This document shows positions 8,911 to 16,752 of a DNA stretch of 64,000 nucleotides, in pieces. The stretch comes from Colwellia sp. 75C3. GTDB taxonomy: Bacteria; Pseudomonadota; Gammaproteobacteria; Enterobacterales; Alteromonadaceae. The first letter of the stretch is position 1. Each line of letters begins with the position of its first letter. The notes under the pieces are model-generated. The model was not told the origin of the DNA. It was given only the letters and a program-made list of their open reading frames with translations, and did not search any database. The stretch covers positions 21,107 to 85,106 of the forward strand of contig NZ_PJAU01000051.1 in the NCBI RefSeq assembly GCF_002836255.1, given 5' to 3'. The position numbers and the translations under genes were made by a program.

Positions 8911-10092
8911 TTATAAATCGGCATGAGGACCAAAGACTTCATAGTGAATATTTTCTAATACTACGCCTAAACTGAGTAGTTTCTGCTTGGCAAATTGCAT
9001 GAAAGGAATCGGTCCACAAAGATAGAAGTTTCCGTGTTCAATAGGTAATTCTACCTTGGTTAAATCCATCATGCCGTGATGAATATGTGCTTGCTCATTC
9101 ACTCCGTCTCGATACCAAATAGCTTGTTGCCAATTATTTTCACTAATAAGACTGGCTGTTTTTGTTGAAAATGAATGTTGCTCGCTGTTTTCACAGGCAT
9201 GTAAATATTGTACTGATTTGTTATAACCTTGGTGTGCTAACGTCTCTAACATGGCTTGCATCGGCGTTATGCCAACACCGGCAGAAAGCAATACCACCGG
9301 AGCTTGACGGTCAGTAAAGAAAAAGTCACCTGCTGGCGCGTATAAATCAACTTCATCACCAATATGTAGCTCATCATGTAAATAGTTTGAAACAATACCA
9401 GGTACTTCGTTTGCTTCACGTTTTACTGAAATTCTATAGCTTTCATTGTTCGCTTTATCAGATAAAGAATATTGACGTATTTCTTTAAACTCCCTTTTTG
9501 GATCAGAGACTTCAATACCTAGATACTGGCCAGGCTTAAAGCCTATTACTGGTTTGTTATCAACAGGTGCAAAAATAAAGCTCGTGACTAATTTAGATTC
9601 AACTTGTTTATCTATCACTGTAAATGCTCTGGCGTCGCGCCAACCACCTAATGACTCAGCTCGTTCTTGGTATAGTTCTTCTTCTCTGTTAATAAATATT
9701 TGCGCTAAAAATTGGTAAGCTGCTGTCCATGCTTCTTCAACATCGGCAGTGAAAGCGTCGCTGGCTAATTCACGCAATGTCTCGATAAGGTGATGACCTA
9801 CAACCGCGTAGTGCGGTGCTTTAATATTGAAACTAGTATGTTTCTGCGCAATACGCTCAACCGCAGTGGTTAATACCGCTAAGTTTTCAATATTTTTAGC
9901 ATAAGCTGCTATAGCTTCAAACAAAGCAACTTGCTGTCTACCAGAGTGTTGATTGGCCATATTGAAGATGTCTTGTAGTTCAGGGTTATGGGTGAACAAT
10001 CGTTGATAAAAATGCCCAGTTAACGCGGGACCTGCATTTTCTAACAGGGGAATAGTACTTTTTATTATGTCGATGTGTTGGTCAGTTAACAT
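8911..10092 (-). CDS. hmp: Flavohaemoprotein / nitric oxide dioxygenase
   Basis: 393 residues with the three Hmp domains. The N-terminal globin (about 1-135) has the haem-ligand region PHYAVVGHHL. The FAD domain (about 150-255) has RQYSLSD. The NAD domain (about 265-393) has LLSAGVGITPMQAM, YLCGPIPFM and the terminal HYEVFGPHADL. It oxidises NO to nitrate in the cytoplasm using O2 and NADPH. It lies downstream of nnrS on the same strand, with a 114-base gap holding a perfect palindrome. An AGGAG ribosome site precedes the ATG. Read-through from the NorR/sigma-54 promoter is possible, but a separate promoter cannot be excluded. Confidence 0.95.
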   Translation of the reverse strand: MLTDQHIDIIKSTIPLLENAGPALTGHFYQRLFTHNPELQDIFNMANQHSGRQQVALFEAIAAYAKNIENLAVLTTAVERIAQKHTSFNIKAPHYAVVGHHLIETLRELASDAFTADVEEAWTAAYQFLAQIFINREEELYQERAESLGGWRDARAFTVIDKQVESKLVTSFIFAPVDNKPVIGFKPGQYLGIEVSDPKREFKEIRQYSLSDKANNESYRISVKREANEVPGIVSNYLHDELHIGDEVDLYAPAGDFFFTDRQAPVVLLSAGVGITPMQAMLETLAHQGYNKSVQYLHACENSEQHSFSTKTASLISENNWQQAIWYRDGVNEQAHIHHGMMDLTKVELPIEHGNFYLCGPIPFMQFAKQKLLSLGVVLENIHYEVFGPHADL

Positions 10093-10126
10093 GATTGCTC
10101 CTAAGGCAAACGGAAATTAAAAATGA

Positions 10127-10150
10127 ACGCTAGGTAAAATTACCTAGCGT
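10127..10150 (-). other. Perfect 24-base palindrome between nnrS and hmp
   Basis: Arms ACGCTAGGTAA / TTACCTAGCGT with a 2-base centre. On the minus strand it is followed by a loosely T-rich stretch. It could be a partial terminator for nnrS or a regulator-binding palindrome for hmp. The sequence alone does not decide. Confidence 0.5.
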
Positions 10151-10206
10151 GGTATTAATGGATTTTGTATTTTTGAAATAATTGCTATTGCTGTGTATTT
10201 ATTCTT

Positions 10207-11478
10207 TTAACGACTAAAGGACTTCTCAATTTTTTTAGCGGTCAAAATCGGGTAGTAAATTTTTAAGAACAAAGCACCGGCGATTAGCCATGCGAAGGCG
10301 CTAATATTCCAACTCAACAGCGGCTGAGAAATTAATGTTGGCATAAAGGCTCGTGTCAGTGCTGAGAGAGTAATCAGAATAAAGACCCATGAAACCAGTT
10401 TACTCGGTGTTAATGCTCTGCCTGTGTGACCAAGCGATACTCGGCTCATCATGGAAAAAATCATCAAGCCCATTGCGGCTATGGTAATTAAATGCAGTGC
10501 ATCACCAAAGGGAATGGCTAATTGAATAAAGCCAATGCCATGCAAGGGGTGGTAGCTCATACCGAGTAATATTAATCCCATACCTAGTGAAAAATACGAT
10601 AAGTGCAAGGACCATAATAAAGCGATGTTTCTGGTAGCAAAGCTACGCCAGTAACTTTGTCTAACGAGGTGAAGTAGTCCTGCTGTTATCATTAATCCAG
10701 CAGGGCTAAAGGGTAAATCAATGAAAGTCGAACTAAAAAATACCGCTACACCTGAAACTGAAGTAATGGTTAGTAATGGTGTTAGCCAACTAGGGCTAGT
10801 TATTGGTGAAAGTTTAGCACCTGATACGGTGAAAAAAGGGATCACTCGACCACCTAAAATACCCATTAGCAAGCAAAACATCAGCACACTGGTTCTAGCA
10901 ATATGACGGGTCAATTCATAATGACCGTTGAAGTCGAGCAGTAATAAGGCAATATTAAGCAGCATTAATACCGATAATAATGGAATAAATAGGTAGTTTC
11001 GGCGGTTGTTACTTTTAAGTACTAAGCGCGTGAAAACAGCAATGGCACCAAGCCACCAAAAGCTTTGCAAGATGATGGCTATGACAATAGTGCTAGGTAA
11101 GTTAATTAATAAGGCGACTCTAACCATTAGCCAAAGTGCTATAAAAGCTAATACAGGTAAGCCTTTAATGCTTGGTTGTCCTGTCCATGTTTGTGCCGCA
11201 GTTAGAACAAAACCGACAGCAACGGTGGCAGCAAAACCAAATATCATTTCATGAATATGCCAGGCTAAGGGGCTAATGCCATTTTCACTAAAAGTGAAAT
11301 AACCATTAAAGTATGCTGCCCATATTCCTAACGAGAACAAAGAGCAAACCACGGCAAGTAAAAAGTAGCTTCTAAAGGGTAAATCAAGCGCTGGGTGCTG
11401 TGCTATAAAGCTGACTGAACTTGTACCTTGCTGGTCATAAGTTAGTTGAGCAGTCTCTGAATCTTGAATTTGTAACAT
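10207..11478 (-). CDS. nnrS: NnrS family membrane protein
   Basis: 423 residues with about a dozen hydrophobic segments, and the NnrS hallmarks AWHIHEMIFGFAATVAVGFVLTA and ILGGRVIPFFT. NnrS proteins are haem-binding inner-membrane proteins linked to nitric-oxide tolerance. The ATG at 11478 is chosen over the longer frame from 11622 because that longer frame overlaps the upstream gene. An AAGGA site also sits suitably before 11478, inside the end of the upstream gene. One base separates the genes, so they are an operon, probably driven by the sigma-54 promoter at 11806-11821. Confidence 0.88.
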   Translation of the reverse strand: MLQIQDSETAQLTYDQQGTSSVSFIAQHPALDLPFRSYFLLAVVCSLFSLGIWAAYFNGYFTFSENGISPLAWHIHEMIFGFAATVAVGFVLTAAQTWTGQPSIKGLPVLAFIALWLMVRVALLINLPSTIVIAIILQSFWWLGAIAVFTRLVLKSNNRRNYLFIPLLSVLMLLNIALLLLDFNGHYELTRHIARTSVLMFCLLMGILGGRVIPFFTVSGAKLSPITSPSWLTPLLTITSVSGVAVFFSSTFIDLPFSPAGLMITAGLLHLVRQSYWRSFATRNIALLWSLHLSYFSLGMGLILLGMSYHPLHGIGFIQLAIPFGDALHLITIAAMGLMIFSMMSRVSLGHTGRALTPSKLVSWVFILITLSALTRAFMPTLISQPLLSWNISAFAWLIAGALFLKIYYPILTAKKIEKSFSR

Positions 11479-11479
11479 A

Positions 11480-11752
11480 TTAAAAGTTCCTTTTACCAAA
11501 GCCATGTAAAGCAACACAGCGCAAGACATAGCCAATTTTGAGTAAACCAGCAAAAACGATAGTGGCAATATGCGCAGATACTTGCGCTGAAATGGTGAAG
11601 TGTTCGTCATACCCGAAAGCAATAAATATAGACGTACTCACAATCAATACAGACAGCAACATTAAGTAGTTACCTATAACTAAGCACTTTTGAAAACCTA
11701 ATGCGTTATCTATAGTGGGTAGTTGGCGAGCGATAGAAAATTGTGAATACAT
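11480..11752 (-). CDS. Small membrane protein of the nnrS operon
   Basis: 90 residues with two hydrophobic segments (about 24-46 and 56-78: VIGNYLMLLSVLIVSTSIFI and HIATIVFAGLLKIGYVL). GAGG lies 5 bases before the ATG. It is translationally coupled to nnrS, whose ribosome site overlaps its end. No family is recognised with certainty. Position and promoter suggest an inner-membrane accessory of the NO response. Confidence 0.7.
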   Translation of the reverse strand: MYSQFSIARQLPTIDNALGFQKCLVIGNYLMLLSVLIVSTSIFIAFGYDEHFTISAQVSAHIATIVFAGLLKIGYVLRCVALHGFGKRNF

Positions 11753-11805
11753 GGCGGCCTCTTATCTAATGTTATTTACTTACTGCACTTATTTATCTAT
11801 GTAAT

Positions 11806-11821
11806 TGCAAAGTAAGTGCCA
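11806..11821 (-). promoter_or_regulatory. Sigma-54 promoter for the nnrS operon
   Basis: Minus-strand sequence TGGCAC-TTACT-TTGCA matches the sigma-54 -24/-12 consensus (GG and GC with the standard spacing). It lies 54 bases upstream of the first gene of the operon and downstream of two NorR boxes. Confidence 0.85.
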
Positions 11822-11874
11822 CATTTATTTGTTCACTATATTCAATGGTTTATGTTTTAATGTTTACTTTATGT

Positions 11875-11912
11875 AGTCATATCGACTCATTACATTGGTA
11901 GTCATAAAGACT
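11875..11912 (-). promoter_or_regulatory. Two NorR enhancer boxes (GT-N7-AC)
   Basis: AGTCATATCGACT at 11875-11887 and AGTCATAAAGACT at 11900-11912 each contain GT-N7-AC, the NorR recognition pattern, with a near-palindromic AGTC/GACT frame. They are about 55-90 bases upstream of the sigma-54 promoter, a normal enhancer distance, and next to norR itself. Confidence 0.8.
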
Positions 11913-12012
11913 CGGATGTGTTATTTTGTCTCACTGAAAGTTGCAGTAATAGTTACAGTGACTCTACCTTTAAAGCTAACGTTCAAAATCGGTTCTCGCA
12001 CCAGGACAAACT

Positions 12013-13596
12013 ATGAAACAAATATCTTCAACGGCAGTTATTGAGTTAGCACTCGATCTTGCAACGAGTTTAAATAGCAAAGATAGATTTGATCGTTTAT
12101 TAGATACCGTTAGAAAAACCATTACCTGTGATGCGGTAGCATTGCTGTCTTTTCATGGTGACGTGCTCAAACCTATTGCCCTACAAGGATTAAGTCGAGA
12201 TACCTTAGGGCGTCGTTTTTATGTTCAAGAGCACCCTCGATTTCTAGCGCTTTGCCAATCAAAATCACCAATTCGTTTTGCTGCCGACTCACCATTACCT
12301 GATCCATACGATGGACTATTAATAGATCGTGAAGGCGATTTACCTGTGCATTCATGCATGGGATTACCACTGTATTATGATGATAAATTGTTAGGTTTAT
12401 TAACGATTGATAGCCTAACGCCCCATGATTTTGAAGATATTGAGGTACGTACCTTAGAGGTTATTTCGGCCATTGCGGCAGCAACGCTCAATACCGCTTT
12501 TTTGCTGGATCAATTAGAAAGTAGGGCGGATCATTCACAGCGAGTTGTGGCAGAGTTAACCGAAGAAGCGTGGAAACGTGATGGTGGGGAACTCATTGGT
12601 GAAAGTCCAATCATGTCGCAGTTAAAACAAGAATTAGATATTGTCGCCTCCTCTGATTTCAACATCCTGATCTATGGTGAAACCGGAGTAGGTAAAGAAC
12701 TTGTTGCCCGAACCTTACATCAAAAGTCACTGCGACATAATGGGCCTATGGTTTATGTAAATTGTGCTGCTCTGCCGGAAAATCTGATTGAAAGTGAGCT
12801 TTTTGGTCATGTAAAAGGAGCATTTACTGGCGCAGAAAGAAACCGTGCCGGTAAATTCGCACTGGCTGATGGTGGTACATTATTTTTAGATGAAATAGGG
12901 GAGTTACCGCTGGCTGCACAGAGTAAGATTTTAAGAGCTATACAGAGTAATGAGATCCAACCGGTTGGCCAAGACAATGTTGAAGAAGTTGACGTTCGTA
13001 TTGTCGCCGCGACCAATCGAGACTTAAAAGAAGAAGTCGGTGAAGGGCGCTTTCGTGCCGATTTGTATCACAGATTAAGTGTCTATCCCATTAGAGTACC
13101 AAGGCTTTATGAAAGAGTTGGTGATGTGCAGCTATTAGCTGGTTATTTTGTTGAACAAACCCGACGTAAGCTTGGCATAACTCAATTAAAAATTACCGAG
13201 CAAGCGGTAGCCCATTTAACGCAATACAACTGGCCAGGTAATGTACGTGAATTAGAACATGTGGTTAGTCGAGCAACTTTAAAAGCGCGTGCTCGACAAC
13301 GTGATAAAGCGATAATCTCTATCGATAAAGTTGATTGTGGATCACTTAACGCGGTCGGCGTTGAGCTGCCGATAGAGCTGATTGCTGAGAATGGCTTATT
13401 ATCAGCAGCGGAACAGCATGCTAACTTTCATTTGAAAGAAGAAACAGAGAACTTTCAAAAACAGTTAATTAGCCGAATTCTAAAAGAAGAAGAGGGTAAT
13501 TGGGCGGCAGCGGCAAGACGACTATCTACCGATAGAGCTAATTTAAACCGTATTGCCAAACGTTTAAATATTAAAGTAGTGAAGTCAGTTATTTAA
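12013..13596 (+). CDS. norR: Anaerobic nitric oxide reductase transcription regulator NorR
   Basis: 527-residue sigma-54 activator. The N-terminal GAF domain (about 20-170) would sense NO through a non-haem iron. The AAA+ domain (about 190-430) has Walker A GETGVGKE, the sigma-54 contact loop GAFTGAERN and Walker B LFLDEIGEL. The C-terminal Fis-type helix-turn-helix ends in WAAAARRLSTDRANLNRIAK. It is divergent from the nnrS operon, whose promoter region has matching NorR boxes and a sigma-54 promoter. It therefore probably switches on nnrS, and perhaps hmp, in response to NO. An AGGA site precedes the ATG. Confidence 0.93.
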   Translation: MKQISSTAVIELALDLATSLNSKDRFDRLLDTVRKTITCDAVALLSFHGDVLKPIALQGLSRDTLGRRFYVQEHPRFLALCQSKSPIRFAADSPLPDPYDGLLIDREGDLPVHSCMGLPLYYDDKLLGLLTIDSLTPHDFEDIEVRTLEVISAIAAATLNTAFLLDQLESRADHSQRVVAELTEEAWKRDGGELIGESPIMSQLKQELDIVASSDFNILIYGETGVGKELVARTLHQKSLRHNGPMVYVNCAALPENLIESELFGHVKGAFTGAERNRAGKFALADGGTLFLDEIGELPLAAQSKILRAIQSNEIQPVGQDNVEEVDVRIVAATNRDLKEEVGEGRFRADLYHRLSVYPIRVPRLYERVGDVQLLAGYFVEQTRRKLGITQLKITEQAVAHLTQYNWPGNVRELEHVVSRATLKARARQRDKAIISIDKVDCGSLNAVGVELPIELIAENGLLSAAEQHANFHLKEETENFQKQLISRILKEEEGNWAAAARRLSTDRANLNRIAKRLNIKVVKSVI

Positions 13597-13632
13597 TTTA
13601 GGGAACTGGGTAATAAGGTAGGAAATACCAGC

Positions 13633-13653
13633 GACTAGTTAGGCTAACTAGTC
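13633..13653. terminator. Hairpin between convergent norR and the amidohydrolase gene
   Basis: Near-perfect inverted repeat with arms GACTAGTTAG / CTAACTAGTC. A second inverted repeat (AAGCTTCA / TGAAGCTT, 13668-13696) overlaps the amidohydrolase stop codon. Neither has a strong T-run, so termination strength is uncertain. Confidence 0.5.
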
Positions 13654-13694
13654 ACTCGTCGTATTTTAAGCTTCAATCAATGTTTAAATGAAGC

Positions 13695-15035
13695 TTATTT
13701 AGCCAAAATAGTTAACACGGCGCTGTTCATTGCTTGTGTTGCAGTAGCAATAACTTTTCTCGCATCAGGTGCCCAAAATGGGCTGTGTAGTGATGGTAAA
13801 CCTGCGCCAGTTTCTTGCGCCGATTGCCATTTATCGTGCGGTACACCACCTACCCAAAATATCATGCTTTTAATACTGGTATCTGCTCTGTAATAACGAC
13901 CAAAATCTTCTCCTGCCATTACTGCTGGTACTTCAATAACACGATCTTTACCTAGCTCAGCGGTGAATAATTGCGCCATCTCATTGGTAAATTCAGGCGC
14001 ATTATAGGTTGCCGGTGTATATTCATCTTTTAGAGTAACTACTGGTAGTAATTTTTCAGGTAAACCCATAGCAATGCCTTCCCCTTTAGCTATTCTGGTG
14101 ATGCCGTCAATTAATTTTTGACGTGTTTCATCAGAGTAACTACGTACGGTTAGCAGCAATAATGCCTGATCAGAAATGATATTGTGTTTAGTGCCGGATT
14201 GAAAACTGCCGACAGTAACTACCGCAGGATCTTGAGGATCTAACTCTCGGCTAACTAATGTTTGTAAGGCACCGACAATGCGTGCGCCCAATACAATAGG
14301 ATCTTTAGTGGCGTGCGGGTAAGCGCCATGGCCACCAATGCCTTTTACCAGAATATTAACACTATCAACATTTGCAAAGGTAAAACCTGGGGTATAACCA
14401 ATAACACCGGCTTTTAAACTAGCAGAATTATGAAAAGCTAGCGCATAATCAGGCTTTGGAAAACGTTTATATAAACCGTCAGCTAGCATGTCTTTTGCAC
14501 CACGACCACGTTCTTCAGCAGGCTGTAAAATCATCACCAAAGTACCAGACCAACTTTTTTTGTTTTCACTAAGCAGTTTTGCGGTACCAACCCAGCTCGT
14601 CATATGGGTATCATGTGCACAGGCATGCATTACGTGAGCTTGTAAGCCTTCTTCAGTGGTAGTAATAACTTTGGAAGCAAAGGCTAAACCTGTTTGCTCT
14701 TTCACTGGTAGGGCATCCATATCAGCACGAATTAGTACCGTAGGACCTTTACCATTTTTTAATACGGCAACAACACCGGTACCACCTACTTTTTCAGTGA
14801 CTTCAAAACCTAATGCGCGGGCGGTTTTAGCTAATTTCTTGGCGGTATTAAATTCTACGCTAGAAAGCTCAGGGCTTTGATGTAAGTCTTTATATAGCGT
14901 CATTAGTTCAGGCATGGCTGCGTTGACTAGCTTTGTATTATTACTACTAGTATTAACTGCGGCATTAGTTGCCGCATAGCTTAATGAGCTGCTAGCAAGG
15001 CATAAAACAGAGGTTATAAATGCTATAGTTTTCAT
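13695..15035 (-). CDS. Secreted M20D-family amidohydrolase/peptidase
   Basis: 446 residues with a Sec signal peptide (cleavage near SYAATN, residues 1 to about 22). Metal-site motifs of the M20D group are visible: ADMDALPV, HACAHDTHM, PAEERGRGAKDM and a late His in LPSLHSPFW. A dimerisation domain lies in the middle (VKGIGGHGAYPH). Relatives hydrolyse N-acyl amino acids such as hippurate or indoleacetyl conjugates. The signal peptide places this one in the periplasm or outside. The exact substrate is unknown. It is monocistronic, convergent with norR. Confidence 0.88.
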   Translation of the reverse strand: MKTIAFITSVLCLASSSLSYAATNAAVNTSSNNTKLVNAAMPELMTLYKDLHQSPELSSVEFNTAKKLAKTARALGFEVTEKVGGTGVVAVLKNGKGPTVLIRADMDALPVKEQTGLAFASKVITTTEEGLQAHVMHACAHDTHMTSWVGTAKLLSENKKSWSGTLVMILQPAEERGRGAKDMLADGLYKRFPKPDYALAFHNSASLKAGVIGYTPGFTFANVDSVNILVKGIGGHGAYPHATKDPIVLGARIVGALQTLVSRELDPQDPAVVTVGSFQSGTKHNIISDQALLLLTVRSYSDETRQKLIDGITRIAKGEGIAMGLPEKLLPVVTLKDEYTPATYNAPEFTNEMAQLFTAELGKDRVIEVPAVMAGEDFGRYYRADTSIKSMIFWVGGVPHDKWQSAQETGAGLPSLHSPFWAPDARKVIATATQAMNSAVLTILAK

Positions 15036-15229
15036 TGTATTACTCAGTGAACGATTAAAAAACCATCTTAGCTTAATGCACTAAGCTGTTCAAATGAGAT
15101 CACTAAGAAAAACTGATTGGGATTAGGGAGGTGATTTTGAATAAGGAGATAGTAGGTGTTTATGGCCACTACTCAAAGCAATGAACTACTTATCTTAAGT
15201 AATGACCATAAATAATAGTGGTTGAAACT

Positions 15230-15817
15230 TTACGGGTGTAACTGCCAAATTACCCCGGCATCTTTCGTCGGGTTACCAGTAGTACTCGCACCATCACCAA
15301 AAGCAAACTTAGGTAATGCGGTAATACGGCTAGTACCTGTTTGATGACCTCTAGCTGCCATCATACCTGTTGCGCCTTTATAAGCAGTTAATGTGCCTCT
15401 AAGGCCGCGTACTTTTAATTCTTTGGCGAGCTTAGAACCAAAGCTTTTCGCTAATGGTGTCATGTTATTAGCGCCGAAACAGGCAAGAATATGGAAGTCA
15501 ATTTTACGTTGCCCGCAGTTAGCAAGATTAAGTTTAATTGCTGAAGCTAATTGTGATGCTGTCCAGCTCACATTTTTATTGGCTAATACCCACGTTACTT
15601 TTTCAGTAGAGTACTTATGACCATGGCCGCCAATTAATAATTGGTCGCCAGAGCCGATATCACTCCATTGTCCAGCAGGCTTGGAATTACCAAGTCGGGT
15701 ACGACTAGCAGACGTGCCATCAGAAAAAGGTAAGATAGCGTCACGATTAGTCATCCTAGCAACGGTATCGCTATGCCACCCGTTATCTTGAAATGGGAGC
15801 CAGTAGTAATTTTTCAT
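15230..15817 (-). CDS. Unrecognised protein with a His/Cys arrangement like a C80/clan CD peptidase
   Basis: 195 residues from ATG 15817 (GAGG 6 bases upstream); a GTG four codons earlier is less likely. No signal peptide or membrane helix is present. Two features stand out: LLIGGHGHKYS around His65/His67, and FHILACFGANN around Cys113. Each follows a hydrophobic strand, as in the His-Cys dyad of clan CD cysteine peptidases, for example the MARTX C80 domain. The C-terminal half is basic and Gly-rich. It is a single gene at the end of the TPR cluster and close to the T6SS. A secreted toxin or self-processing protein is possible, but the function is unproven. Confidence 0.55.
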   Translation of the reverse strand: MKNYYWLPFQDNGWHSDTVARMTNRDAILPFSDGTSASRTRLGNSKPAGQWSDIGSGDQLLIGGHGHKYSTEKVTWVLANKNVSWTASQLASAIKLNLANCGQRKIDFHILACFGANNMTPLAKSFGSKLAKELKVRGLRGTLTAYKGATGMMAARGHQTGTSRITALPKFAFGDGASTTGNPTKDAGVIWQLHP

Positions 15818-15871
15818 GTAGAACCTCACTGTTATTATTTATGTTTATTCTTTAATACTAAGTGTTAGTTA

Positions 15872-16162
15872 TTATTCACTAATATCTGCTGGTGTTATTG
15901 GCTGGAAAATATCACCATATAAACTGTGTAACACCATGTTTTTTGGCTTTTTAGTGGTCTTCTTTATTTCTTGCCAAGGCACAATGTAAAGCACTTGTGG
16001 TAGCTCTTTATTACCTTTGATAAAACTCGTTTTTAACTCGACTCTATCTACGGGTTCCGCTGTGGCTTGTTCGTCATTGGCCAAGGCTTTGGTATCGACA
16101 AAGACAACAGCCAGTATTACTAAACTAATTTTTAGTCTTATGTTCATGAGTACTGTTTTCAT
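15872..16162 (-). CDS. Small secreted protein of the TPR operon
   Basis: 96 residues with an N-terminal signal peptide (hydrophobic LKISLVILAVVFV, cleavage near ALAND). The remaining ~65 residues include LPQVLYIVPWQEI. The ATG overlaps the stop of the upstream TPR gene by 4 bases (ATGA), indicating translational coupling. No known family is recognised. It is likely a periplasmic partner of the TPR proteins. Confidence 0.65.
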   Translation of the reverse strand: MKTVLMNIRLKISLVILAVVFVDTKALANDEQATAEPVDRVELKTSFIKGNKELPQVLYIVPWQEIKKTTKKPKNMVLHSLYGDIFQPITPADISE

Positions 16163-16752
16163 GTGTTATTGGCCGCCATGGTTGCCTTTAGACCTTCTAA
16201 CCAATTTTCAGTGTTTTCGTCTTTTTGCTCACTGTAAGCTAAATAGAATTGGTAATGCTCAATCGCTTTAGCAATGTCTTGTAGGTAAATATCAAAAAGT
16301 AGTGCCACGTTATAATGCGCTAATGCATAATCTGATTTATGACTGATAGCTTTCAAATAATAAGATTTTGCCTTATTAATCTCGCCCTTTTTCTGTGCTA
16401 AGTAACCTGACAAGTTCAATGCCTGTGGCATATTTGGGTTCTTCGCTAAGGCAGTTTTTGCATAAACTTCAGCTTGCGTTAAATCAGTTTTTTTAATACT
16501 GATTAAGGCTAAATTAGCCCACGAACCGGCAATGTTAGGCTGGCGTTCACTCATGGTGATAAATAACTGCTCAGCTTTATCCAGTTCATTATTATTTAAA
16601 GCAATGATGGCACTTTTATAGAGTTGTAATTCCTGTACTGACGATTGAGTGTTTTGATTCTCACCCTCAGTATTAGTCGTTGTGCTCTGGTTACTACAGG
16701 CGGTAATAGTCAGGAGTAAGGCCATACTCAGTAATTTTTTAATGTAATGCAT
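16159..16752 (-). CDS. TPR lipoprotein
   Basis: 197 residues. The lipobox ITAC sits at the end of a short signal (residues 1 to about 19). Next comes a Gln/Thr/Asn-rich linker, then about four tetratricopeptide repeats from residue 50 onward (for example LDKAEQLFITMSERQPNIAG and YAKTALAKNPNMPQALNLSG). It should be membrane-anchored and act as a protein-binding scaffold. It overlaps the preceding TPR gene by 14 bases and the next gene by 4, so the operon is tight. Confidence 0.8.
   Translation of the reverse strand: MHYIKKLLSMALLLTITACSNQSTTTNTEGENQNTQSSVQELQLYKSAIIALNNNELDKAEQLFITMSERQPNIAGSWANLALISIKKTDLTQAEVYAKTALAKNPNMPQALNLSGYLAQKKGEINKAKSYYLKAISHKSDYALAHYNVALLFDIYLQDIAKAIEHYQFYLAYSEQKDENTENWLEGLKATMAANNT

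Noticed and set aside
11480..11622. N-terminal extension of nnrS from 11622
   Set aside because: It overlaps the upstream small membrane protein gene in another frame, and the internal ATG at 11478 has a proper ribosome site.
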